Shown: piece by piece, positions 24,306-32,339 of the stretch
Layout: each line of letters opens with the position of its first letter
Position numbering within the stretch: position 1 is the stretch's first letter
Assembly (NCBI RefSeq): GCF_001426435.1
Contig: NZ_LMER01000020.1
Span: forward strand, 482,318-546,317
Length of the DNA: 64,000 bases
Direction: 5' to 3'
DNA from: Angustibacter sp. Root456
GTDB taxonomy: Bacteria > Actinomycetota > Actinomycetes > Actinomycetales > Angustibacteraceae
Made by a program: the position numbers and the translations under genes
The notes under the pieces: generated by a model
What the model saw: the letters and a program-made list of their open reading frames with translations, nothing else
Database searches by the model: none
Told to the model about the DNA's origin: nothing

Positions 24306-26069
24306 GTGCACTTCATCGGCGTCGACCTGGCTTGGGGTGACAAGCGACCCACCGGCGTCGCGGTGCTGGACGCCGACGGGCGGCTGGTGCACCTGTCGGC
24401 GGTGACGGACGACGACAGCGTGGTCGCCGCGCTCGCCGGCTACGTCGGGGGCCCGTGCCTCGTCGGCTTCGACGCGCCCATCGTCGTCACCAACGCCACC
24501 GGCAACCGGCCCGCCGAGGCCGCGCTCAACCGTGACTTCGCGAGGTTCCACGCCGGTGCCCACCCCACCAACACCGCCCGGGCCGAGTTTGCCCAGCAGC
24601 CCCGCGCCGCACGCCTGGCCGAGCGCCTCGGGCTCGACATCACCCCGCCCGCCACTGGCTCCCAGCGCGCGATGGAGGTGTACCCGCACGCCGCCACCGT
24701 CTCGCTGTTCCGCCTCGGCCGGACCTTGAAGTACAAGAACAAGCCGGGCCGCCCGCTCACCCAGCTGCGCTCGGAGCTCATGCGGCTGATCGGCCTGCTC
24801 GAGGGCCTGGCCGCCGCCGAGCCGGCCCTGCGGCTCACCCAGCACCGGGGGTGGCGAGACCTCGTGGCCGGCGTCGAGACCGCCGAGCGCAAGAGCGACC
24901 TGCGCCGCGCCGAGGACCAGGTCGATGCCGTCGTCTGCGCGTACGTCGCGCTCTTCGCCGAGCGTCGACCCGATCTCACCACCACGTACGGCGACGCCCG
25001 CACCGGCGCGATCGTGACGCCGAGCCTGCCGCCGGGCCACGAGCCCGACACCGACCAGCTCACCGAGGTCGACCAGACGATCCGCCAAGCCGTGCAGGAG
25101 TACGCCGCCCTGCAACCCGACCTGCGCGAGGCCACGGAGCAGTACGTCGAGCTCGTCACGAGCCTGCTCGACGACGCGGGCATCAACTACCTCACCGTCA
25201 GCGGCCGTGCGAAGACCGTCGCGTCGTTCGCCGCCAAGGCCGAGCGCACCGTCGACGGCCGCCCGCTCTACGCCGATCCGTTGCACCAGATCACCGACCA
25301 GATCGGCGTGCGGGTCATCACGTACGTGCGCAGCGACGTCACCGCCGTGGCCGACGTCCTCAGCGACCAGCTGCGCGTCCTCGAGGACCGCGACATGGGC
25401 GAGGTGACGGCGAGCGAGGGTCGGTTCGGCTACGCCAGCCGGCACCTGCTCGTCGAGCTCGACGACGCGCGCGCTGCCGCGGCGTCCGACCTGCTCCGGG
25501 GCCGCAGCGCCCAGGTGCAGGTGCGCACGGTGCTGCAGCACGCGTGGGCCGAGTTCGAGCACGACATCCGCTACAAGGGCGTCGTGCCCGAGGAGCACGC
25601 GCCCGACCTCGACCGCCGCTTCACCCTCGCCGCCGGACTGCTCGAGCTGGCCGACAGCGAGTTCTCCGCGATCCGCGACCGCTTGCGCGACGGACGGTCG
25701 ACCGAGCGCGAGGAGCCCGACGACACCGACCCGCGCATCGCGGCCAACGACCTCGCTGCGTTCCTGGCCTCGCAGTTCGCCGATGCCGGCTGGTCGCGCA
25801 CCGATCACTACGAGTGGATCTCGGGGCTGCTGCTCGAGCTGGGCATCACCTCGCTCGACGAGCTCGCCGGGCTGCTGGGCACCATCGACGTCGCGGCCAT
25901 CGACGGCCGCACGGCCTACCGGTACCCGCCGGGCGCCGTCCGGCGGCTCGACGACGCGTTGCTGGCCGTCTTCGGCAGCCGCTACGTCGGCCTGCACGGC
26001 AACCAGCATCGGGTACCGCTGCTGCGGGCGCGCCTGGATCGTCTGCGGGGCAACGAACCCAGCGCCTGA
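24306..26069 (+). CDS. DUF429 - RelA/SpoT nucleotidyltransferase fusion
   Basis: A 587-aa two-domain protein from GTG 24306. Residues 1-225 are DUF429, a predicted RNase H-like nuclease: F-I-G-V-D-L-A-W (Asp7), V-G-F-D-A-P (Asp56), E-V-Y-P-H and R-A-E-D-Q-V-D-A near 204. Residues 255-460 are a RelA/SpoT synthetase domain: S-G-R-A-K-T-V-A-S (Arg301, Lys303), D331-Q-I-G-V-R, G-Y376-A-S-R-H380, and Q403-V-Q-V-R-T ending in H-A-W-A-E-F-E-H. The Glu usually found at 403 (E-V-Q-I-R-T) is Gln. A Leu-rich helical tail (470-587) follows. No hydrolase, TGS or ACT domain. Likely a stress or defence nucleotide-signalling enzyme; product unknown. Confidence 0.8.
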   Translation: MHFIGVDLAWGDKRPTGVAVLDADGRLVHLSAVTDDDSVVAALAGYVGGPCLVGFDAPIVVTNATGNRPAEAALNRDFARFHAGAHPTNTARAEFAQQPRAARLAERLGLDITPPATGSQRAMEVYPHAATVSLFRLGRTLKYKNKPGRPLTQLRSELMRLIGLLEGLAAAEPALRLTQHRGWRDLVAGVETAERKSDLRRAEDQVDAVVCAYVALFAERRPDLTTTYGDARTGAIVTPSLPPGHEPDTDQLTEVDQTIRQAVQEYAALQPDLREATEQYVELVTSLLDDAGINYLTVSGRAKTVASFAAKAERTVDGRPLYADPLHQITDQIGVRVITYVRSDVTAVADVLSDQLRVLEDRDMGEVTASEGRFGYASRHLLVELDDARAAAASDLLRGRSAQVQVRTVLQHAWAEFEHDIRYKGVVPEEHAPDLDRRFTLAAGLLELADSEFSAIRDRLRDGRSTEREEPDDTDPRIAANDLAAFLASQFADAGWSRTDHYEWISGLLLELGITSLDELAGLLGTIDVAAIDGRTAYRYPPGAVRRLDDALLAVFGSRYVGLHGNQHRVPLLRARLDRLRGNEPSA

Positions 26070-26077
26070 CCTGACGA

Positions 26078-26108
26078 GGCCGCCGAGGTGCGACGAGCCT
26101 CGACGGCC
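26078..26108 (+). terminator. Hairpin terminator after the DUF429-RelA/SpoT gene
   Basis: Stem GGCCGCCGAGG / CCTCGACGGCC (10 of 11 paired) with a 9-nt loop, 8 nt after the stop. It lies between convergent genes. Confidence 0.6.
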
Positions 26109-26218
26109 CCGCGTCCGGAGGGACGCTCACGGCAGGCTGACGGAGCCGCGCCGGGTCTTGCGGAGGAGGTACCGGACGCTTCGACGATACGGCAGGGGGT
26201 ATCGCGGCGGGAGAGGGC

Positions 26219-27811
26219 TTAGGTCCCCTCTCCGACCAGCGCACCGGGGTTGAGGACGCCGTCGGGGTCGAGGTAGTCCTTCACCGCCCGCAGGACGCCG
26301 ACGCCGACGTCACCGATCTCGCGCGGCAGGTCGTCGCGGTGGTCGCGGCCGATGCCGTGGTGGTGGCTGATCGTGCCTCCAGACGACAGCACCGCCTCGG
26401 ACGCGGCTCGCTTTGCGCAGTCCCACTGCCGCAACGGGTCGTGAGTCTGGGGGGCCGCCACGGTGAAGTAGAGCGAGCCGCCGGTGGCGTACACGTGCGA
26501 GAGGTGGCACAGCACGATCGACCGGCCGAGTGCGTCCGCGAGGGCGCCGCGCACCGCGTCGTACAGCACCGGCAGCTGCGACCAGAACGCCGCGGTCTCG
26601 AGCGTCTCGACGAGCGCGCCCTCGTCGAGCAGCGCGTCGCGCAGGTAGCCGCCGGCGTAGCGCCCGCGTCGCCACGCCTCCCCGGGCTCGGGGCCGAGGC
26701 ACGTGCCGCCGAGCGTGGTGAGCACCGTGGCGACATCGGCGGCTCGACGTTCGACGTCCGCGGCCGTGCCCTCGTACCCGGCGACGAGCAGGGCGCCGGA
26801 GCCGAACTCGGCGCCGACCGACTCGGGGGTCGCGAGCCCGATTGCGGTCTCTGCCTCGTCGCTGACGCGCAGCACCGTCGGCAGCGGGCCGTCCTGCGCC
26901 AGGGCTCGGGCGGCCGTCACCGCGTCGGGGAACGTCGCGAACCGCCAGCCCTCGTAGCGGCTGGCCTGCGGGGCCGGGCGCACGCGCACGGTGACGGAGG
27001 TGATGACGCCGAAGGCGCCCTCCGAGCCCAGCAGCAGCTGGCGCAGGTCGGGCCCCGCCGCGCTGGCGGGTGCGCGGCCGAGCTCCAGCGGTCCTCTCGG
27101 CGTCGCCGCCCTCAGCGCCACGACCAGGTCGTCGAAGCGTCCGTACCCCGCGGACGCCTGACCGCTCGAGCGCGTGGCCGCGAACCCGCCGATGCTGGCG
27201 TGCTCGAAGGACTGCGGGAAGTGGCCGAGCGTGAAGCCCTCCGCCGCGAGCAGCGCCTCCGCCTCGGGCCCGAGCAGCCCGGCCTCCAGCTCCGCCGTGC
27301 GCGAGACGGTGTCGAGCGCGACCAGCCGGCGCAACCCCCGCAGGTCGAGCGCCACCAGGCCGGCGAAGCCGTCGCGCCGTGCGCTCAGGCCGCCGACCAC
27401 CGACGTGCCCCCGCCGAACGGCACCACCGCGACGCGTGCGGCGCCACAGCGGGCCAGCGCGGCCTGCACCTGCTCGGCGGTGCCGGGGCGCAGCACGGCG
27501 TCGGGTGCGTCGCCGAGGTCGCCGGCGCGCAGGCGCAGCAGGTCGGACGTCGACCGGCCGCGCGCGTGCAGTGCGCGGCTCGCGTCGTCCGTGGCCACGC
27601 CGCCAGGGCCGAGCAGCTCGCGCAGGTCGCTGAGGAACCCGCTCGGGAGCTGGGGTCGGGGGAGGCCGACGTCGCGCAGCGTCGTCGCCGCCGCGGGTGG
27701 GTGCTCGATGCCGAGCGCCTGCCGCACCAGGGCGCGGGCCTGGGGGGTCAGGGGCGTGGCGTGGTCGATGGCTCCCCACCGGGCGAAGGGCATGGGCTCG
27801 CGGTCAGGCAT
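26219..27811 (-). CDS. FAD-binding oxidase resembling alkyl-DHAP synthase
   Basis: A 530-aa VAO-type flavoprotein. The FAD-binding half holds V-V-P-F-G-G-G-T-S-V-V-G-G and the alkyldihydroxyacetonephosphate-synthase-like F-E-H-A-S-I-G-G-F-A-A-T-R-S-S-G-Q. The C-terminal half ends with S-H-H-H-G-I-G-R-D-H and L-D-P-D-G-V-L-N-P-G. The cap domain and the H-H-H-G motif match the AGPS family, which exchanges an acyl for an alkyl group on DHAP. The gene is divergent from tetR and near glpD, the same trio as Rv2251-Rv2250c-Rv2249c. Ether-lipid synthesis is therefore possible, but D-lactate/glycolate-type oxidation is not excluded. Confidence 0.82.
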   Translation of the reverse strand: MPDREPMPFARWGAIDHATPLTPQARALVRQALGIEHPPAAATTLRDVGLPRPQLPSGFLSDLRELLGPGGVATDDASRALHARGRSTSDLLRLRAGDLGDAPDAVLRPGTAEQVQAALARCGAARVAVVPFGGGTSVVGGLSARRDGFAGLVALDLRGLRRLVALDTVSRTAELEAGLLGPEAEALLAAEGFTLGHFPQSFEHASIGGFAATRSSGQASAGYGRFDDLVVALRAATPRGPLELGRAPASAAGPDLRQLLLGSEGAFGVITSVTVRVRPAPQASRYEGWRFATFPDAVTAARALAQDGPLPTVLRVSDEAETAIGLATPESVGAEFGSGALLVAGYEGTAADVERRAADVATVLTTLGGTCLGPEPGEAWRRGRYAGGYLRDALLDEGALVETLETAAFWSQLPVLYDAVRGALADALGRSIVLCHLSHVYATGGSLYFTVAAPQTHDPLRQWDCAKRAASEAVLSSGGTISHHHGIGRDHRDDLPREIGDVGVGVLRAVKDYLDPDGVLNPGALVGEGT

Positions 27812-27830
27812 GCGTTACAGTGTGACACAT
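27810..27830. promoter_or_regulatory. 21-bp palindromic operator spanning both divergent start codons
   Basis: ATGCGTTACAGTGTGACACAT is symmetric at 16 of 20 non-central positions (pattern ATGYGTYACASTGTRACRCAT). It begins inside the start codon of the flavoprotein gene (27809-27811, minus) and ends inside the ATG of tetR (27829). TACAGT (27816-27821), the probable tetR -10, is in its centre. Very probably the TetR binding site. Confidence 0.7.
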
Positions 27831-28446
27831 GGCGTCCAACAGTCACATGGTCGATCCGGCGTTCGAGCTCGACTCGTCGTCCACCGGTGCGCTGATGCTC
27901 GACGCCGCCCGCGAGTGCATCCTGGCCGTCGGCTGGAAGCGCACCACGCTCACCGACGTCGCCCGCCGCGCCGGCGTCTCGCGCATGACCATCTACCGCT
28001 CGTGGCCAGACATGCAGACGCTGCTGGCCGACCTGATGACCCGTGAGTGGTCGGGTGTGGCGAGCGCCGCGGCCGAGGTCGCAGCCGGCGAGGGCACGGC
28101 GGCTCAGCGCCTGGTCACCGGAGTCGTGGGCACCGTGCGCGCCGTGCGAGCGAACCCGCTGCTGCGCCGCATCATCGACGTCGACCCCGAGCTGCTGCTT
28201 CCGTACCTGCTCGACCGGCCGGGTCGCAGCCAGGAGGCGATCCTGGCGCTGCTCGAGCACGCGATCCGCGACGGGCAGCGCGACGGCAGCATCCGCCTGG
28301 CCGACCCCGGCGTGCTCGCTCGCACCGTGCTGCTCGCGGCGCACGGAGCCACCATCTCCGCCCAGACCATGGCCGACGACGACACCGAGCTCGACCGGCT
28401 GGTCGACGAGCTCGCCACCCTGGTCGAGCGCTACGTCGGGCCATGA
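27829..28446 (+). CDS. TetR-family transcriptional regulator
   Basis: A 205-aa TetR regulator with the helix-turn-helix at about residues 22-65 (A-A-R-E-C-I-L-A-V-G-W-K-R-T-T-L-T-D-V-A-R-R-A-G-V-S-R-M-T-I-Y-R-S-W). The C-terminal helical ligand domain is unremarkable. The start is leaderless in style (TACAGT 7 nt before ATG). Its stop overlaps the glpD ATG (ATGA), so regulator and dehydrogenase are translationally coupled. It probably senses a lipid or glycerol-phosphate metabolite; ligand inferred from context. Confidence 0.9.
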   Translation: MASNSHMVDPAFELDSSSTGALMLDAARECILAVGWKRTTLTDVARRAGVSRMTIYRSWPDMQTLLADLMTREWSGVASAAAEVAAGEGTAAQRLVTGVVGTVRAVRANPLLRRIIDVDPELLLPYLLDRPGRSQEAILALLEHAIRDGQRDGSIRLADPGVLARTVLLAAHGATISAQTMADDDTELDRLVDELATLVERYVGP

Positions 28447-30011
28447 CACGCGCGGCCACGAGCGGTGCGGCGCGGCCCGGACGCGGGTCGGCGCTCAACG
28501 CCACTCGGCGCGCGACGGAGCTCGTTGAGGCCACGGACGGGCGCGTCGTCGACCTGCTCGTCGTGGGGTTGGGCATCACCGGTGCCGGTGTGGCGCTCGA
28601 TGCGGCGGCACGCGGGCTGGACGTCGTCGCCGTCGACGCGCACGACCTGGCCTTCGGCACGTCGCGGTGGAGCTCGAAGCTGGCCCACGGCGGCCTGCGT
28701 TACCTCGCGCGCGGGCAGGTCGGCGTCGCCGCCGAGAGCGCGGTCGAGCGGCGGATCCTCATGACCACCACGGCGCCGCACCTCGTGCAGCCCGTGCCCA
28801 TGGTGCTGCCGCTGCTGCCGGAGGTCTCGCGGCTGCAGGGATCGGTGGCACGCCTGGGGTTCCGCGGCGGTGACCTGCTCCGGCTGGGCACCCGCACGTC
28901 GGGTCAGGTGCTGCCACCGGCCAGGCACCTGACCCGCCCGGAGGTGCTGCAGCTGCTGCCCGGTGTGCGGCGCGCAGGCCTGCGCGGCGGTCTCGCGACG
29001 TGGGAGGGGCGGCTGGAGGACGACGCGCGGCTCGTCGTGGCCGTCGCCCGGACGGCGGCGACCCACGGGGCGCGGGTGCTGACCCGCTGCCGCGTCGTGA
29101 CGCTGCGCGGTGACGGCGCAGACGTCCGCGACGAGCTCACCGGCCGCACCGGTGTCGTGCGAGCGCGGGCCGTGGTGAACGCCACCGGCGTGTGGGCGGG
29201 CCAGCTCGCGCCGGACGTCGCCCTGCGGCCCTCGCGCGGCACCCACCTGGTGCTGCGCGGCCGCGATCTACCGGGCCTGTCGGCTGCCCTCACCGTGCCC
29301 ATGCCCGGTGAGCGCAACCGCTACCTGCTGGTGGTGCCGCACGCCGGGGGCCTGGTCTACGTCGGGCTCACCGACGAACCGGTCGACGGGCCGCTGCCCG
29401 ACGTGCCGACGCCCACCGAGAACGAGATCGCGTTCCTGCTCGACCTGCTGGGCACGGCCCTCGAGCACCCGCCGGACCGTCGGGCGGTGGTGGGTGCGTT
29501 CGCGGGGCTGCGACCCCTGCTCGACGCTCGGGGGCGCACCGCCGACCTGTCGCGCCGGCACGCGGTGCTCGAGTCGCCGTCCGGTGTCGTGACGGTCGTG
29601 GGCGGCAAGCTCACGACGTACCGCAGGATGGCTCAGGACGCCGTCGACGTCGCCGTCCGGAGGGCCGGGCTGAGCTGCGGGCCGTGCCGCACGTCGCGAC
29701 TGCCGCTCGTGGGAGCTGCCGGGCCCGAGGGTTCGGGTCCGGCGTCCGAGGAGCTGCGGAAGCTGCCGCAGCGGCTGGTGGACCGGCACGGCAGCGAGGC
29801 GCTCGCCGTCGCCCGCCAAGGGGAGTCGACCCGGCCGGTGGCGCCCGGCGTCGACTGCACGGCCGCTGACCTCGCGTGGGGTGTGACCCACGAGGGTGCG
29901 CTCGACGTCGACGACCTGCTCGACCGTCGCACGCGAGTGGGGCTGGTGGCGGCCGACCGCGCGGCGGCGGTGCCCGCGGCCGAGCACGCGCTGGCCGCCC
30001 TGCGCGTGTAA
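28443..30011 (+). CDS. glpD: Glycerol-3-phosphate dehydrogenase (FAD-dependent)
   Basis: A 522-aa membrane-associated flavoenzyme oxidising sn-glycerol 3-phosphate to DHAP with electrons to quinone. The Rossmann motif L-L-V-V-G-L-G-I-T-G-A-G-V-A-L-D-A-A lies near residues 39-57. Then come the GlpD signatures S-R-W-S-S-K-L-A-H-G-G-L-R-Y-L and G-G-K-L-T-T-Y-R, and a C-terminal cap domain. Coupled to tetR by a 4-nt overlap. A longer upstream frame exists but belongs to antisense/overlap sequence. Mycobacterial orthologue by context: glpD1. Confidence 0.93.
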   Translation: MTRAATSGAARPGRGSALNATRRATELVEATDGRVVDLLVVGLGITGAGVALDAAARGLDVVAVDAHDLAFGTSRWSSKLAHGGLRYLARGQVGVAAESAVERRILMTTTAPHLVQPVPMVLPLLPEVSRLQGSVARLGFRGGDLLRLGTRTSGQVLPPARHLTRPEVLQLLPGVRRAGLRGGLATWEGRLEDDARLVVAVARTAATHGARVLTRCRVVTLRGDGADVRDELTGRTGVVRARAVVNATGVWAGQLAPDVALRPSRGTHLVLRGRDLPGLSAALTVPMPGERNRYLLVVPHAGGLVYVGLTDEPVDGPLPDVPTPTENEIAFLLDLLGTALEHPPDRRAVVGAFAGLRPLLDARGRTADLSRRHAVLESPSGVVTVVGGKLTTYRRMAQDAVDVAVRRAGLSCGPCRTSRLPLVGAAGPEGSGPASEELRKLPQRLVDRHGSEALAVARQGESTRPVAPGVDCTAADLAWGVTHEGALDVDDLLDRRTRVGLVAADRAAAVPAAEHALAALRV

Positions 30012-30084
30012 CGGTCAAGTCACCGGGTCCGCTTGCCGACGTCCCTGAGGTCCGCGGAGTCGAGGCGATCGAGGGTGACGGCAC

Positions 30085-30789
30085 ATGGCTGGCCGAGTTA
30101 CGGTCTTTCGCGTGCTCTTGTCAGGGTGCGTCCTGACTGTCACCGCGACCACCGCGATCGTCGGCGTGGCGGCCGCCGCGGGCGCACCTGCGACGTCGTC
30201 CACGCGCGACGGCGTGCGGCTCGAGGCGCTCGTCGTCGACCAGGAGCCCAACCCGCTGCCCGCCGTGACCGCAACGGTCAGCGGGCTGCCGCACAAGCCC
30301 CTTGCGCTGCAGGTCCGAGCGGCTGCCGCTCCGCACCGGCAGGTGGTGCGCCGGGCTGCGGTGAAGCGACCAGCACGCTCGAAGCCGGTGCGACCCAGCA
30401 CCACGCTCCACCAGGCCGTCGCGCGCATCCCGCGCTACGGCGCCCACCGGCCCACGCGCTGGGTGCTCACCAGCCAGTACGGCCACTACGGCGCCACCGA
30501 CCTCGGCAGCGGCACCGTCTACATCAGCCCGTCCGTGCCCGCGAGCCGCCTCGACTCCGTCGTCCGGCACGAGTGGGCGCACGTGCTGCAGATCCGGGTC
30601 TACGGCAGCGCGTCGGCGACCATCGCCGGGCTGAACGCCGCGTTCGGCGGCTCGGGGATGACCGGCCTCGAGCGCGCGGCCGACTGCATGGCCGTGCAGC
30701 TCGGGGCCACCTGGACCAACTACACGTCCTGCTCGTCGCCGGCCTGGCAGCGGGCGGCGTCCCGCCTGCTCGCCGGCCGTCGTCCCTGA
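30085..30789 (+). CDS. Secreted HEXXH metallopeptidase-like protein
   Basis: A 234-aa protein with an N-terminal signal peptide (basic start, hydrophobic 8-30, Ala-rich cleavage region near A-A-A-G-A). A Pro/Arg/Val linker of about 80 residues follows, then a small domain with R-H162-E-W-A-H166-V and a downstream E196 in G-L-E-R-A-A-D-C-M-A, the gluzincin-like order HExxH ... E. Two Cys (201, 217) may form a disulfide. It lies alone between glpD and the aldolase gene. Protease activity is inferred from motif only; substrate unknown. Confidence 0.7.
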   Translation: MAGRVTVFRVLLSGCVLTVTATTAIVGVAAAAGAPATSSTRDGVRLEALVVDQEPNPLPAVTATVSGLPHKPLALQVRAAAAPHRQVVRRAAVKRPARSKPVRPSTTLHQAVARIPRYGAHRPTRWVLTSQYGHYGATDLGSGTVYISPSVPASRLDSVVRHEWAHVLQIRVYGSASATIAGLNAAFGGSGMTGLERAADCMAVQLGATWTNYTSCSSPAWQRAASRLLAGRRP

Positions 30790-30819
30790 CGGCCCGAGGG
30801 GTGGGCGGGGCGGAGGGGC

Positions 30820-30842
30820 GGTCAGGACCTTCGGCTCTGACC
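30820..30842 (+). terminator. Hairpin with TTCG loop after the HEXXH gene
   Basis: GGTCAG...CTGACC stem closed by C-TTCG-G, with one bulge and one mismatch, 31 nt after the stop. Confidence 0.45.
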
Positions 30843-30894
30843 CCGTGCTCGGGCCGCCTCCCAGCATGGGAGAAGGCGAGCACGGAGGTGTCAG

Positions 30895-31788
30895 ATGCCG
30901 TCACGACCCACGCTGGACGAGCTCGGTCTGGGAACCGGCAAGAAGACCAGGCTGCGGCGCATCCTCTTCGAGCACGGCGCAGGCAACGGCACGGCGCTGT
31001 TCCTGCCCTACGACCAGGGCCTCGAGCACGGCCCGCGCGACTTCTTCGCCAACCCGGAGTCCAGTGACCCGCGATACATCCTGCGGTTGGCCGTCGAGGG
31101 CGGCTTCAACGGCGTGGTGCTGCAGATCGGCCTGGCTCAGAAGTTCTTCTGGGAGTATGCCGGCGAGATCCCGCTGGTGCTCAAGCTCAACGGCAAGACC
31201 GACATCCCGCCCGACGCCGACGCGCTGTCGTCGGTGCACGCGAGCGTCGACGAGGCAGTGCGTCTCGGCGCGGACGCCGTCGGCTACACGCTCTACGTCG
31301 GCTCGCCGGCCTACGACCAGGACTTCGCTGCGCTGCGCCGGGTGCGCCAGCGCGCCTTCGAGCTCGGCATGCCGCTGATCGTGTGGGCGTACCCGCGGGG
31401 ATCCGCGATCGAGGCCAAGGGCGGCAAGGACTCCTTCTACGCCGTCGACTACGCAGCCCGGACCGCCGCCGAGATCGGCGCGGACGTCGTCAAGCTGAAC
31501 TTCCCCAAGCCGCGCAAGACCGAGCACGTGCGCGACGAGTACGCGCGGGAGTTCACCGACCAGGAGGCGGTCGAGGCCGTCGTCCGTTCTGCCGCAAGGA
31601 CTCTCGTCCTCATCTCCGGTGGCTCGAAGGCGAGCGACGAGGCGATGCTCACCAAGGCGCAGCTGTCGATGGACGCCGGCGCCACCGGCCTGATCTTCGG
31701 CCGAAACGTCTGGCAGCGCGAGCACGAGGATTCGCTGAAGCTCGTCGCTCGGCTGCGCGACGTCCTCGACCGTCACCCCAGTCGCTGA
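30895..31788 (+). CDS. Class I fructose-bisphosphate aldolase, DhnA/archaeal type
   Basis: A 297-aa TIM-barrel of the DeoC/LacD (DhnA-LsrF) family. N-terminal L-F-L-P-Y-D-Q-G-L-E-H-G and central A-D-V-V-K200-L-N-F-P (the Schiff-base Lys by analogy) are present. The phosphate-binding end is L-I-S-G-G-S-K-A then G-L-I-F-G-R-N-V-W-Q-R. It cleaves fructose 1,6-bisphosphate or a related sugar phosphate. GGAGGTGTC precedes the ATG. hsp20 follows by 17 bp and is probably cotranscribed. Confidence 0.85.
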   Translation: MPSRPTLDELGLGTGKKTRLRRILFEHGAGNGTALFLPYDQGLEHGPRDFFANPESSDPRYILRLAVEGGFNGVVLQIGLAQKFFWEYAGEIPLVLKLNGKTDIPPDADALSSVHASVDEAVRLGADAVGYTLYVGSPAYDQDFAALRRVRQRAFELGMPLIVWAYPRGSAIEAKGGKDSFYAVDYAARTAAEIGADVVKLNFPKPRKTEHVRDEYAREFTDQEAVEAVVRSAARTLVLISGGSKASDEAMLTKAQLSMDAGATGLIFGRNVWQREHEDSLKLVARLRDVLDRHPSR

Positions 31789-31805
31789 CCCACGAAGGAG
31801 GAGCA

Positions 31806-32240
31806 ATGGCCGCTATCACCAAGCGGACGGCGACGTCACCGCTGACCGAGCTGTTCGACTGGATCGAGTCCGGGTGGCCGGGCGTCGCAGAGCTACGCCG
31901 TGAAGGTGCCCACATGATGCGCATCGAGGACCGCATGGACGAAGGCCGCTACGTCATCCGCGCTGAGCTCCCGGGCATCGACCCCGAGAAGGACGTCGAG
32001 ATCAGCGTCGCTGACGGCGTCCTCACCATCAGCGCCGAACGGCGCGAGGAGGTCACCGAGAAGGGACGCTCGGAGTTCCACTACGGCTCGTTCGTGCGGC
32101 GCGTCAGCCTGCCGACGGGCTCCAAGGAGGACGAGCTCTCGGCGCACTACAGCGACGGGATCCTGGAGGTGGACGTGCCGCTGGAGGAGTCCAAGCCGGC
32201 GACACGGATGATCCCGGTCGCCCGCGGGCCGTCTGAGTAG
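31806..32240 (+). CDS. Hsp20/alpha-crystallin small heat-shock protein
   Basis: A 144-aa ATP-independent chaperone. The alpha-crystallin domain spans about 40-135: Y-V-I-R-A-E-L-P-G-I-D-P-E-K-D-V-E-I-S-V, V-L-T-I-S-A-E-R-R and the conserved Y-G-S-F-V-R-R-V-S-L-P, with G-I-L-E-V-D-V-P near the end. The ATG is preceded by a perfect AAGGAGG. It resembles mycobacterial HspX/Acr in length and sequence style. Coupling to a glycolytic aldolase hints at a stress or hypoxia operon. Confidence 0.92.
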   Translation: MAAITKRTATSPLTELFDWIESGWPGVAELRREGAHMMRIEDRMDEGRYVIRAELPGIDPEKDVEISVADGVLTISAERREEVTEKGRSEFHYGSFVRRVSLPTGSKEDELSAHYSDGILEVDVPLEESKPATRMIPVARGPSE

Positions 32241-32283
32241 CCCGCGGCGGCGAGGTCAGTGCGGGCTGGCCGGCGCCGAGGCG

Positions 32284-32314
32284 ACGGGAGACTGCTGATG
32301 GAGCAGCCTCCCGT
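32284..32314 (+). terminator. Hairpin terminator after hsp20
   Basis: ACGGGAG-A-CTGCT paired with AGCAG-C-CTCCCGT around a 5-nt loop (12 paired bases, one mismatch). It argues against an initiation codon at 32298, which would lie in the loop. Confidence 0.7.
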
Positions 32315-32339
32315 TCGCTGCGTGAGGCACCATGGAGCC

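Noticed and set aside
30012..30084. c-di-AMP riboswitch upstream of the secreted HEXXH protein
   Set aside because: The gap is only 73 nt and lacks the conserved blocks of that riboswitch.
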